Assembly (NCBI RefSeq): GCF_004345265.1
Contig: NZ_SLUM01000019.1
Coordinates: forward strand, 1 to 64,000
Direction: 5' to 3'
Source of the DNA: Allofournierella massiliensis
GTDB taxonomy: Bacteria > Bacillota > Clostridia > Oscillospirales > Ruminococcaceae
DNA: 64,000 nucleotides
The notes below the pieces were generated by a model, which searched no databases, was not told the origin of the DNA, and worked only from the letters and a program-made list of their open reading frames with translations. The position numbers were made by a program, and so were the translations under genes. This document shows, one piece after another, positions 49,957-58,539 of this stretch; within the stretch, counting starts at the first letter, position 1; the number at the start of each line of letters is the position of its first letter.

Positions 49957-50694
49957 ATGAGTGTAACCATGCCGCATATCCAGCTTCCCGACAATCTGGG
50001 AATTCCGAACGTCATCCTGCCCGGTGACCCGGATCGTGTGGATCGGGTAGCTGCCTGCCTGGAGCAGCCCGAAGCACTGGCCTTCAACCGGGAATACAAA
50101 AGTGTGCGGGGGCTGTATCACGGTGTTCCCGTGCTGGTGATGTCCACCGGGATGGGCGGCCCTTCCACGGCCATCGCCGTGGAGGAGCTGGCACGCATCG
50201 GTGTGCAGCGTATGCTCCGCATCGGCAGCTGCGGAGCATTGACGGATCAATTAAATCTTGGGGATCTTGTTCTTGTGCAGGCTGCCGTTCGGGACGACGG
50301 CACCTCGGCGGGCTATGCCCCGCTTTCCTACCCCGCGGTGGCAGATCTCGAGGTTCTGACCGCCTGCCAGCGTGCGGCCACGGCACTGAGCGCTTTCCAC
50401 ATGGTCGGTCTGGCCCGCAGCCATGACTGCCTGTACGGAGACAACAATCCCTCGCTTTACGAGGAATGGTCCCGCCGTGGAGTCATTGCCTCGGATATGG
50501 AGACGGCATCCCTGTTTGTGGTGGGCAGGTTGCGCGGCGTACAGTGCGGCTCCATTCTGAATGTGGTGGCCGGTTTTCACAAGGACGTAGCCGAGAGCGT
50601 GGGCCTTTACCAGAGCGGCGCAGAGGCCACCGCCGCCGGTGAACATCGCGAAATTCTGACCGCGCTGGAAGCGCTGGTTTTGCTGAACCGGTAA
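49957..50694 (+). CDS. udp: Uridine phosphorylase/nucleoside phosphorylase
   Basis: A 245-residue enzyme of the PNP/UDP family that splits nucleosides with phosphate to base and ribose-1-phosphate. Family motifs: ILPGDPDRVDRV (phosphate-binding GDP), STGMGGPSTAIAVEEL, RIGSCGAL and SDMETASLF (ribose-binding MET region). The overall pattern fits uridine phosphorylase better than purine enzymes. The ATG at 49957 follows AAAGGAAG. It is followed 44 bases later by an ECF transporter operon, so the two probably import and break down the same nucleoside. Confidence 0.9.
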   Translation: MSVTMPHIQLPDNLGIPNVILPGDPDRVDRVAACLEQPEALAFNREYKSVRGLYHGVPVLVMSTGMGGPSTAIAVEELARIGVQRMLRIGSCGALTDQLNLGDLVLVQAAVRDDGTSAGYAPLSYPAVADLEVLTACQRAATALSAFHMVGLARSHDCLYGDNNPSLYEEWSRRGVIASDMETASLFVVGRLRGVQCGSILNVVAGFHKDVAESVGLYQSGAEATAAGEHREILTALEALVLLNR

Positions 50695-50738
50695 CACATG
50701 CCGGATTCCCCGGCACAACAATAAAGGAGGCATCAATT

Positions 50739-51338
50739 ATGAATCTTTTCAAAACCAAATTCAATGCGGCAACCATCGTTCTGATCCCTGCATGTATCGG
50801 CATCAATTATTTGGGCAAAATGTTTGCCAGCCTGCTCAAACTTCCTCTGTGGCTGGACTCCATCGGCACCTGCATCGGTGGCTGTCTGGGCGGCCCGGTC
50901 ATCGGCGCCATCTGCGGTGCGGCCAATAACCTGATCTACGGCTTCACTGCCGGCGACAACATCACCCTGATCTACGCACTGACCAGTCTGGGCATCGGTG
51001 TGGCAGCCGGCATCATGGCCCGGCTGGGCTTCATGAAATCCTTCCCCAAGGCGCTGCTCACCGCCGTAGTGGCCGGCCTTGTGGCGGTGCTCATCTCCAC
51101 CCCGCTGAACGTAATCTTCTGGGGCGGCACCACCGGCAACGTCTGGGGCGATATGGTCTTTGCTGCTACGCAGGCCGCCGGCATGCCGGTTCTGCTGGGT
51201 TCGCTGCTGGACGAGATCGTTGTGGATGTGCCGGACAAGATCATTACCCTGATCGTTGTATTCTTTGTTCTGAAGGGCCTGCCCAAAAAGCTGACCGCCC
51301 TGTACGACGCCAATGCAAAAGTGGAACGCCTGGACTAA
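50739..51338 (+). CDS. ECF transporter substrate-specific (S) component
   Basis: A 199-residue membrane protein with about six helices, typical of ECF S components: MNLFKTKFNAATIVLIPACIGINYLGKMFA near the start (with small residues on helix 1 for EcfT contact) and LWLDSIGTCIGGCLGGPVIGAICGAANNLIYGF. The neighbouring uridine phosphorylase suggests a pyrimidine nucleoside as cargo; this is inferred from context. The ATG follows AAAGGAGG and the T component gene starts 3 bases after its stop. Confidence 0.85.
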   Translation: MNLFKTKFNAATIVLIPACIGINYLGKMFASLLKLPLWLDSIGTCIGGCLGGPVIGAICGAANNLIYGFTAGDNITLIYALTSLGIGVAAGIMARLGFMKSFPKALLTAVVAGLVAVLISTPLNVIFWGGTTGNVWGDMVFAATQAAGMPVLLGSLLDEIVVDVPDKIITLIVVFFVLKGLPKKLTALYDANAKVERLD

Positions 51339-51341
51339 ACC

Positions 51342-52115
51342 ATGAAAAGTATCAGTCTTTATGTGGATAATGGCAGCTGGTTGTGCCGGGTTCACCCGTT
51401 CACCAAGCTGGCCTACATCGTCACCGCCATCAGTGTGCCTTTAATCGGCGGTACATTATGGCTGTTCGCAGCCTTTATCGCCCTCAGTCTGGCTGTGCTG
51501 GCCAGCGGGCATCTGCTGCGGCGGGTAACACCGCTGGTGGCGTTTTCCTTCACCATTCTTATCACCATTTTCCTGATTCACGGCCTGTTCAACCAGAACA
51601 ATCAGACGCCCCTGTTCCAGATTGGGCCACTGCGTTTTTATCAGGAAGGATTGCTTTACGCTCTTCGCATCGGCTGCAACGTATTAAACATGCTGTTCTC
51701 GTTTGCGATACTGGTGCTGTCCACCAAGCCTTCTGAGCTGGTGGAGGAACTGGAAAAACGAGGCTTTTCCCGCCGGATTGGCTACATCATCATTTCGGTA
51801 TTCCAGATTGTGCCCCAGATGATGGGCACCATGAGCACCATCACTGACGCCCAGCGCAGCCGCGGTATGGAGACCGAGGGCAACCTGCTCACCCGTGCCA
51901 AAGCATTTCTGCCGCTGATTTCGCCGGTGGTCATGAGCGCCCTGATCAACACCCGTGAGCGGGCGGTGGCGCTGGAGGTACGCGGCTTTGCGGCCAAACA
52001 GAAAAAGACTTATCTGGCTGATCGTACCCCTCACCGTGGCGACAAGCCGATTACAATCGCTTTGCTGGCCCTGATTGTGCTGGCGGCAGGATGGAGGATC
52101 GCCCAATGCCTGTGA
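51342..52115 (+). CDS. ECF transporter transmembrane (T) component
   Basis: A 257-residue EcfT/CbiQ-family protein: several helices, then a cytosolic region with two coupling motifs containing Ala-Arg-Gly-like signatures (TDAQRSRGMETEG and INTRERAVALEVRGFA). These bind the ATPase grooves. It overlaps the ATPase gene by 10 bases. Confidence 0.9.
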   Translation: MKSISLYVDNGSWLCRVHPFTKLAYIVTAISVPLIGGTLWLFAAFIALSLAVLASGHLLRRVTPLVAFSFTILITIFLIHGLFNQNNQTPLFQIGPLRFYQEGLLYALRIGCNVLNMLFSFAILVLSTKPSELVEELEKRGFSRRIGYIIISVFQIVPQMMGTMSTITDAQRSRGMETEGNLLTRAKAFLPLISPVVMSALINTRERAVALEVRGFAAKQKKTYLADRTPHRGDKPITIALLALIVLAAGWRIAQCL

Positions 52116-53782
52116 TTGCTGTGGAAAATCTTAAATACCGCTATCCCCATGCCGACGCGCTGGCACTGGACGGTCTGACCTTCACGGTGGAAAAAGGCGA
52201 ATTCATTGGTATCGTGGGAGCGAATGGCGCCGGAAAAAGCACGTTGAGCCAGGCGCTGATCGGTCTGGTTCCCCAGTTCTATAACGGCGCCTACGGTGGT
52301 CGGGTGCTGATCGACGGCCTGCCCGCCGAAAGCACCCCCATTTCCGAGCTTTGCTGCAAGGTGGGTCTGGTGTTCCAAAACCCCTTCAACCAGCTGTCTG
52401 GCGCCAAGGACAACGTCTATGAGGAAGTAGCCTTCGGCATGCAGAACCTGGGAGTTCCCCGGGCCGAAATGCACCGCCGCACCGAAAATGCCCTGAAGCT
52501 GCTGGACATCTGGCAGTTCCGGGATCGCAATCCCTTTGACTTGTCGGGAGGTCAGATGCAGCGTGTGGCAATCGCCAGCATTCTGGTGATGGAGCCGGAC
52601 ATTATCGTGCTGGACGAACCCACTTCCCAGCTGGATCCTCAGGGCAGCGAAGAGGTATTCCGCACTGTGGACAAGCTGGCTCACAGTGGTATTACAATTC
52701 TGATGATCGAGCAGAAGATTGAAAAAATCGCCGCCTACTGCGACCGTATTCTGCTGCTGCATCAGGGCCATCAGATTGCCTTCGACACCCCGCAAAAGGT
52801 ATTTTCCCGCCCGGATCTGGAGCAGTTGGGTGTGCAGGCACCGGTCTTTACCCGGATCTGCCGGGCATTGGGCACCACCCTTCCGGATGGCAGCTACCCG
52901 GTAACGGTGGAGGAGGCCGCCAACCAGCTGCGTCGCACCAGTGTGCTTCCACCGGTCTCTGCTCAGCAGGAGGAACGCCCGGAGCTGTTCGAAATCCGCA
53001 ATCTGGAATTTTCCTATCGTCCCGGCACACCAGTGCTGCACGGCATCAATCTGCAGCTGGATGCCCGCCCCACCGCTATCATCGGCCAGAACGGAGCCGG
53101 CAAAACCACACTGGTCAAGCTGTTGAAGGGACTGCTGCGGCCCACCGGCCCCAGCATCTGGTTCCGGGGTGAGGATATTTCCCATAAAACGGTGGCCGCG
53201 CTGGCTGCTCAGGTGGGCTATGTATTCCAGAACCCGGATGACCAGATTTTCCGATACAACGTACTGGACGAGGTGATGTTCGGGCCGCTGAACATCGGCA
53301 TGAGCGAAGAGCAGGCCCGGGAAAAATCCCGTGCGGCGCTGGCGCTGACCGGCCTGTCTGATCAGGAAAACAGCAATCCCTATGACTTGGAACTGAACGA
53401 GCGCAAAATGGTAGCCATCGCCTCTGTGCTGGCCATGGATCCGGATGTGCTGATTCTGGACGAGCCTACCATCGCGCAGGATATGATGGGACGCCGACGC
53501 ATTGCAGATATTGTTCGCACCTTGTCTGCCCAGGGCAAGCTGGTTCTCGCCATCCTGCACGACATGGACTTCGTGGCAGAGTGCTTTGACCGGGTGGTGG
53601 TTATGGCGCAGGGTCAGGTGGTCGCCGACGGTTCGCCTCGGCAAGTGTTTGCCGACAGTGCCGCTCTTCAAGCCGCCCGCCTGGATCCTCCCCATGTCAC
53701 ACAGCTCTGCACCCGATTGGGTTATGACGGAGTTTTCCTGACCGTAGAGGAGTTTCTGGATGCCTGCGGCTGTCAGGCCTGA
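52106..53782 (+). CDS. ECF transporter fused double ATPase
   Basis: A 558-residue protein with two ABC ATPase domains on one chain, doing the work of EcfA1 and EcfA2. Domain 1 (about 1-235): Walker A GANGAGKST at 38-46, signature LSGGQMQRVAIASIL, Walker B IIVLDEPTSQLDPQG. Domain 2 (about 290-540): Walker A GQNGAGKTT, Walker B VLILDEPTIAQD, but the signature reads LELNERKMVAIAS instead of LSGGQ. The ATG at 52106 has GGAGG at 8 bases and lies inside the T gene. Confidence 0.93.
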   Translation: MPVIAVENLKYRYPHADALALDGLTFTVEKGEFIGIVGANGAGKSTLSQALIGLVPQFYNGAYGGRVLIDGLPAESTPISELCCKVGLVFQNPFNQLSGAKDNVYEEVAFGMQNLGVPRAEMHRRTENALKLLDIWQFRDRNPFDLSGGQMQRVAIASILVMEPDIIVLDEPTSQLDPQGSEEVFRTVDKLAHSGITILMIEQKIEKIAAYCDRILLLHQGHQIAFDTPQKVFSRPDLEQLGVQAPVFTRICRALGTTLPDGSYPVTVEEAANQLRRTSVLPPVSAQQEERPELFEIRNLEFSYRPGTPVLHGINLQLDARPTAIIGQNGAGKTTLVKLLKGLLRPTGPSIWFRGEDISHKTVAALAAQVGYVFQNPDDQIFRYNVLDEVMFGPLNIGMSEEQAREKSRAALALTGLSDQENSNPYDLELNERKMVAIASVLAMDPDVLILDEPTIAQDMMGRRRIADIVRTLSAQGKLVLAILHDMDFVAECFDRVVVMAQGQVVADGSPRQVFADSAALQAARLDPPHVTQLCTRLGYDGVFLTVEEFLDACGCQA

Positions 53783-53860
53783 CCCCCATTGAAACAAATC
53801 TTTTCCAAACAAAATATCCCGCGGAGGGACGATTCGCTGAAAGATCATTGTTCTTAAAGC

Positions 53861-53900
53861 AAAAGAGCTTGTTGTCTATGCAGACAACAAGCTCTTTTTT
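53861..53900. terminator. Terminator of the ECF operon
   Basis: AAAAGAGCTTGTTGTCT and AGACAACAAGCTCTTTT form a perfect 17-bp stem followed by more T. Confidence 0.92.
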
Positions 53901-54082
53901 CTTCATCACCATCAGGCAGCCGCCCTTTTCCCCTGTTCCGTGTGCTGTCCACGCCTGTTTTCCATCATCCAACAGAATGCGGTTCCCCTATCGCTTCACA
54001 ACGTTTGTGTCTTCCCTCATCTAAATCCCCCACAATCCCGCATACTGCCAGCCGCTCTGCTGTTTCATGCATTCTATAGAAC

Positions 54083-54117
54083 AAAAAAGACCTGTGATCC
54101 TAAAATCACAGGTCTTT
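54083..54117 (-). terminator. Terminator of the disrupted tRNA-Ala
   Basis: On the minus strand, AGACCTGTGAT, a short loop, ATCACAGGTCT and a T run directly follow the tRNA CCA end. Confidence 0.85.
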
Positions 54118-54118
54118 C

Positions 54119-54163
54119 TGGTGGAGATAAGCGGGATCGAACCGCTGACCTCTTGAATGCCAT
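54119..54163 (-). other. 3' half of tRNA-Ala (GGC), probable attachment site
   Basis: The minus strand reads ATGGCAT (complete anticodon loop, anticodon GGC), TCAAG, then the T arm and acceptor end ATCTCCA with CCA. The 5' half (D arm, CTTGA stem strand) is absent; the sequence turns into unrelated AT-rich DNA exactly at the anticodon loop. A tRNA gene cut here with its terminator intact is what tyrosine-integrase insertion leaves at one end. The intact tRNA would be at the other end of the element, beyond the right edge. Confidence 0.75.
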
Positions 54164-54430
54164 TTTATAGGACTATTAGTACAAACAGAAAAATCGGAAA
54201 ATACCGCAGAATCAAGCCGTTTTCGGGCTCTTTTGTTTCTGTATTTTAGTCGCAAAACATGCCGATTCAATACCAGTTCATTACGACCTTTGGATGGACA
54301 AATTTTGCAGCGCACTTGGTACAGAACTCACTGCTTGATCAGTACACACCCACACCTCTCAAAGCTGGAGAACAAGGTTTGCGCGCCCCTGCCCCATAAA
54401 AAGCAGAGGGTATTTGTGAGGCCGGAGCGG

Positions 54431-54670
54431 GCAAAATCGGTGGGTATTTGTGGCAAGTCTGTACCGCTCGGCTGCCATCCGGAGTAGTGGCGGATTTTGC
54501 CAAAAATCAGTGGGTATCGCGGTGCCTTTATCCCGTGAACCTATTGTAACAAATCGCCACTAAAATGGGAAGCAAAAAAGCAAAATCGGTGGGTATTTCT
54601 GGCGGTTTTGCACCTACCGATTTGTACTGTTTTAGAGCGGTTTTATACCAGCCCTACCCACCGATTTTTT
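54431..54670. repeat. Direct and inverted GGTGGGTATTT repeats
   Basis: GCAAAATCGGTGGGTATTT occurs at 54431-54449 and 54580-54598, a close copy AAAAATCAGTGGGTAT at 54502-54517, and inverted copies near 54611 (ACCTACCGATTT) and 54654 (CTACCCACCGATTTTTT). Spacing between direct copies is 71-78 bases. No gene is supported in 54164-54739. Confidence 0.7.
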
Positions 54671-54739
54671 ATGGTTCCTTAAATGTTATCCAACCGGACG
54701 TACGCGTTCTCAAGAGTGCCTTTAGAGAGCGGGTGGGGG

Positions 54740-55189
54740 TATGCCCGCCAGCCAAATCTTGCCGAAAAGGTACGCTGGATAGCCGAGCAAACCGCACGGC
54801 CTACCGGCCTTTCCGTTTTGGTCAGTATTTGACCCTGTTCTTTGAAGCGGATATGCTGGCCGGCAACGAGGACCGTCATCTGAACAACATCGCCGTGCTG
54901 CGCCAGGGCGAAGGTTTTGACTACTGTCCCCTCTTTGATTTTGGGGTGGGGCTGCTCTCCAATACGCGGGACTACCCGTTGGACATTGAGCCGCGCGCCC
55001 ACCTACGGCTACTGCGCGCGCTTCCACTGGGCACTACTTTCGGCCGACATGTCCAGCCAGACCGTCTACGGCCCCCAGCTGGAGCGGGGCTTTACCGTCG
55101 ATGACATCGTCGACGCGCTGGCCGGGCCGCTGAATTATGTCCAGCGGGATATGATCTTAAAAGCGACCGTGTATTCAGATGCAGCCTGA
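54740..55189 (+). pseudogene. Broken HipA-like kinase gene (C-terminal part)
   Basis: Three pieces in different frames make one protein: YARQPNLAEKVRWIAEQTARPTGLS (from 54740), then FGQYLTLFFEADMLAGNEDRHLNNIAVLRQGEGFDYCPLFDFGVGLLSNTRDYPLDIEP (to about 54995), then SADMSSQTVYGPQLERGFTVDDIVDALAGPLNYVQRDMI (to 55189). NEDRHxNN and the metal-binding DFG-like PLFDFG are the catalytic marks of HipA-type kinases. The N-terminus and at least two frames are lost. It lies inside the integrated element, where toxin-antitoxin genes are common. Confidence 0.7.
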
Positions 55190-55220
55190 GACTCGCGGAA
55201 CTTATCTTTCTAATCACTCA

Positions 55221-55274
55221 AAGAGCAGCCTCCAAATGCATTACTTTGCATCCAGGGGCTGCTCTCGCTTTTTG
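55221..55274. terminator. Terminator of the defence operon
   Basis: AGAGCAGCC and GGCTGCTCT form the stem, with an inner ATGCA/TGCAT pair, 40 bases beyond the stop of the Res-like gene. T and A runs flank it. Confidence 0.7.
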
Positions 55275-55315
55275 GTATGGTAAGTTACATCAGACTCGAA
55301 GCATCTTCTCGAACA

Positions 55316-58300
55316 TCACATCAATACAATCATCATTATCAAGGCAAAGCACATGTTTTTCTTCTCGTTCAGGCTTTGACATATGCCACCATTTTTAAGC
55401 TCCACAGATTTTGTTCCAGACATGATGAACGAATTCAAAATGATTTGCTTGTCAGGCGCTGTTGGCTGCAGCCGTACTTCCAGTTCTTTGATTTTTTTGT
55501 AAAACTCTATCTTGGGATCATCCGCCCGGACACGGGTCAGTCCCTTGGGGTCTATAAAGCTGATATACTGCACATCAGGGGTATCGACCCATAATACATA
55601 ATCCGGATAGAAATTTCCAGCTTCGAAAAAGCCCATGCCAACCTTACTTTTGTTCCGCAGCAGATAAAGTGTTCGACCTGCCAGGAGCTGAGGATGCGCG
55701 TCTAAATAATCATGCAACAAATCAACGAATAGTTTTTCATCATCATTTAGGCTGACCGGGGATATCTGTATTTTCAATCCGTTTTGTTTTGCGCAAATCA
55801 AAGGAGCGTACAGATGATGGTTGAAATCAAAAGCAAGTACCGCTCCAGAAAAAATACTTTTTTCATATCCCGGTATGCCTTTCCGGTCGCGGAGCAAGGC
55901 GGAAATATCCCGCACAAAGCCTTCAATGGTTTCCGGGCTTCTGTCACCTTCATGCTCTTGAATATACGAAAAACTATATTCGTCAACAAAATTATTATCT
56001 GTGGCGGAAAGTTCCTGATATTCAAGCAGCGGAGCTTCCCATTTTTCTTTTTCGTACTTATAGAATTTGTCCATGTAGCTTTTCAGCACCATGATGCAAA
56101 AATCCACCACAGATTCTAACTTGTCTACACTGTCGATCCTAAGATGCGATTGCGGAATAATCAACGCATACCAGCCATCTGTTTCCAGGATGGCCTGAAT
56201 TTTCTGTTTAACAATACTTATGTTGTAATACAGCTTTTCGTTTTTGTATCGTTCCAGCTCTTCAAATATGTGGTCATAATCCAAATATGGCAGGAATTGC
56301 GAGTCAAGCGTGTGCTCATCGGTAACCGAGCGCAACTGCAGGCTCCCGTCTGATTCAATCGTTTGCACCTTGGAACGGCAATCAATCACTACACGATTTT
56401 TTAGGAGATACTGCATAAAGCCTTCATCGGGTGCATCCAATATCAGTCGCTTGGCCTGCTTTTTGAAATTGGCGCCGGCTCTGACTTTGATAACACGCAA
56501 TTTTTTATCCTGCACCTGGTCATACCGGCTGATTACCGGCATCTTAAACTCGTAAACATTTTCGTTGGAGGGCATATCTTCCAATTCGAGATACTTCTTG
56601 AAATCCTCCATATATTGCGCTTTGATTCCAAAAATCGTAAGTGTTTCCAACACTTCAATATTACGAGGAATGTTTACAGACCGGTCATCCAGTTTGCGGC
56701 TTCGTTTCAGGCAGCCACCGTATCCGCGCAGGCGTACGCCACGGCCAAAAAGCTGAATCGCCTGGGAACCCTCACCCTTGGCAAAATTGATCAAGCCCAT
56801 GGTCGAAACGCGCCAGCTATTCCAGCCCTCTGTAAACTTGCGCGAACCAATCAGAATTTTGATATTTGATGCCGCCGAATTGATAGCGCGGAACAACGAT
56901 TCGGAGACAAATTCCTCCGTTTTGGCAACGATTCCCTTTTTATCGCAATTCTTGACCAACCCGGCTGTATCGCCAATGCTGATAACACCAAAATATTCAC
57001 CGTCATCGCCAATACGCATGGCGATTTCCCCCGGCACCTGCCGTAGATTTTCTATGTGCAGACGGGGAGAATCCGAAGACGTGTCACTGTTGAACACGGT
57101 CCGCAAAATATCACGATAAACGTCCTCTGGGTTCGGAGACCCGCCAAACAGTGTTATCAGGGGCTGAAAGTTTTGAGAGAACAGTTCTCTGCCGCTTGCA
57201 TCCATTAAGCCTGTATCTTCTCCCAAAACAGCACGCAAACGCCGGACGGTGACTTCTTTTTGATTTACGAACTTGTCCAGGAAATCCAGCACTTCCTCCA
57301 CATCGGTCAGTTCTGCCGTACTGGTGGAAGCCGTCACCCTGTTGCCTACAAAAACAAGCAACGGCTTTTCAATTCGGAAAGGTGCAAACTCGCTTTTCCG
57401 TGCTTCAAACAGCTTTAGCTGCTGGTAGAAAGAGAGCAGACAGCCCGTCATATACAGATGACGCTGCTCCTCATCAATACCAGCACGCAGGTTATAGATG
57501 CGGTATTCTTTGCCATATCCATCCAAGTAGAAGAATTTATAGGAATAATCCATGATGATGGACTTGCAGTATTCTTCCAGCAAGGCCTGTTCTTTGGCCT
57601 TCTTAGGATTCAAGGTTCGCAATGCCTGCTTGAAGGTTGCAGAATATTCAAACGCAAAACCACCATCTGCCGAAAGACGGGTGCGGTAATCATACCACAC
57701 GTCGCCGGCCAGGCCACGATGCGCCTCATCCACCAGCACAAGATTGTTTTGCTCAAAGCTGTCAATGGAAACGGTTTTGACCTTACCTTCCTCTTTGAGC
57801 TTATTCATGTCAATAATCACGACATCATTTTTGCGCTGGGCATAGGCCGTGATATCCTTTTGAAAAATAGTCGCCGGAATGGAGGACATCGTCAATTCCT
57901 CCAAATGCTGGTTGCTCATCCCCTCATTGGGAGCAAGGACAATAATTTTATTGATTTCCAGGTGGCTATCCAATCGCTGGGCACGCTTGAGGTAATACAG
58001 GAATTGAAGAATGTTGATGTGCATAATCAGCGTTTTTCCGCTGCCGGTAGCGCACATAAAAGCCAGCTTGTTCAAATCCTTTTCGTCGATATGGGCAAAA
58101 CTGATTTGCCCCATTGTCTTCGTTTCCACGAGATCAATGTAGGCATTCAGGTCATTCAGAAAAGCTGAACGGTCCGAAAAATAACGGTCAAGATAGATTT
58201 CGGTAAACAGCAGGGCAATATACTGATAATATTTCAGTGTCAGCCCGCCTCGCTTTTCTCCGATCTGACGCACATGACGGCAGATGTTTTCATCATACTG

Positions 58301-58531
58301 GCGCAGTTTATCAGGATTGATTTTCACCTTGTCGGCATTGGATGTGCAGATGCGGTGCAAAAAGCGATAGAAGTATGTATTCTGATTTTCGTCCAAGCCT
58401 TCATTGTCGGCATCGTTCAATTTTCCTGCTAAATCGAACAACGTTTCTTTCCCGAACAAATTGAGGAAATAGCGAAACAGCACCAGCTGGTCGTTAAATC
58501 CGTAATATTCGGGTGTTTTCTTTCTGGGCAT
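55316..58531 (-). CDS. Type III restriction Res-like DEAD/DEAH helicase with PD-(D/E)XK-like tail
   Basis: A 1071-residue superfamily 2 helicase/translocase. Walker A is ATGSGKT at 161-167 and the DEAH box at 268-271 (VDEAHRG). A later GSQAIQLFGRGVRLRG block is motif VI. Near the C-terminus, YPDYVLWVDTPDVQYISFIDPKGL has the PD-x-DxK pattern of a PD-(D/E)XK nuclease as in type III Res subunits. The ATG follows AGGTAGG. It is the last gene of a four-gene operon with DUF2971, a methyltransferase and a SNF2-like helicase. It probably translocates on and cuts unmodified DNA; the nuclease call is from the motif only. Confidence 0.85.
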   Translation of the reverse strand: MPRKKTPEYYGFNDQLVLFRYFLNLFGKETLFDLAGKLNDADNEGLDENQNTYFYRFLHRICTSNADKVKINPDKLRQYDENICRHVRQIGEKRGGLTLKYYQYIALLFTEIYLDRYFSDRSAFLNDLNAYIDLVETKTMGQISFAHIDEKDLNKLAFMCATGSGKTLIMHINILQFLYYLKRAQRLDSHLEINKIIVLAPNEGMSNQHLEELTMSSIPATIFQKDITAYAQRKNDVVIIDMNKLKEEGKVKTVSIDSFEQNNLVLVDEAHRGLAGDVWYDYRTRLSADGGFAFEYSATFKQALRTLNPKKAKEQALLEEYCKSIIMDYSYKFFYLDGYGKEYRIYNLRAGIDEEQRHLYMTGCLLSFYQQLKLFEARKSEFAPFRIEKPLLVFVGNRVTASTSTAELTDVEEVLDFLDKFVNQKEVTVRRLRAVLGEDTGLMDASGRELFSQNFQPLITLFGGSPNPEDVYRDILRTVFNSDTSSDSPRLHIENLRQVPGEIAMRIGDDGEYFGVISIGDTAGLVKNCDKKGIVAKTEEFVSESLFRAINSAASNIKILIGSRKFTEGWNSWRVSTMGLINFAKGEGSQAIQLFGRGVRLRGYGGCLKRSRKLDDRSVNIPRNIEVLETLTIFGIKAQYMEDFKKYLELEDMPSNENVYEFKMPVISRYDQVQDKKLRVIKVRAGANFKKQAKRLILDAPDEGFMQYLLKNRVVIDCRSKVQTIESDGSLQLRSVTDEHTLDSQFLPYLDYDHIFEELERYKNEKLYYNISIVKQKIQAILETDGWYALIIPQSHLRIDSVDKLESVVDFCIMVLKSYMDKFYKYEKEKWEAPLLEYQELSATDNNFVDEYSFSYIQEHEGDRSPETIEGFVRDISALLRDRKGIPGYEKSIFSGAVLAFDFNHHLYAPLICAKQNGLKIQISPVSLNDDEKLFVDLLHDYLDAHPQLLAGRTLYLLRNKSKVGMGFFEAGNFYPDYVLWVDTPDVQYISFIDPKGLTRVRADDPKIEFYKKIKELEVRLQPTAPDKQIILNSFIMSGTKSVELKNGGICQSLNEKKNMCFALIMMIVLM

Positions 58532-58539
58532 AGTGTCAC

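Noticed and set aside
52031-53848. A 605-codon minus-strand frame over the ECF ATPase
   Set aside because: Antisense of a gene with complete ABC motifs; no ribosome site.
53940-54170. A 76-codon plus-strand frame ending in a GDKRDRTADLL-like peptide
   Set aside because: This peptide is the well-known artefact of translating the antisense of a tRNA T arm; here it covers the tRNA-Ala remnant.
54431-54670. CRISPR array
   Set aside because: The repeats are few, imperfect, partly inverted and separated by 50-60 unequal bases, and there are no cas genes.
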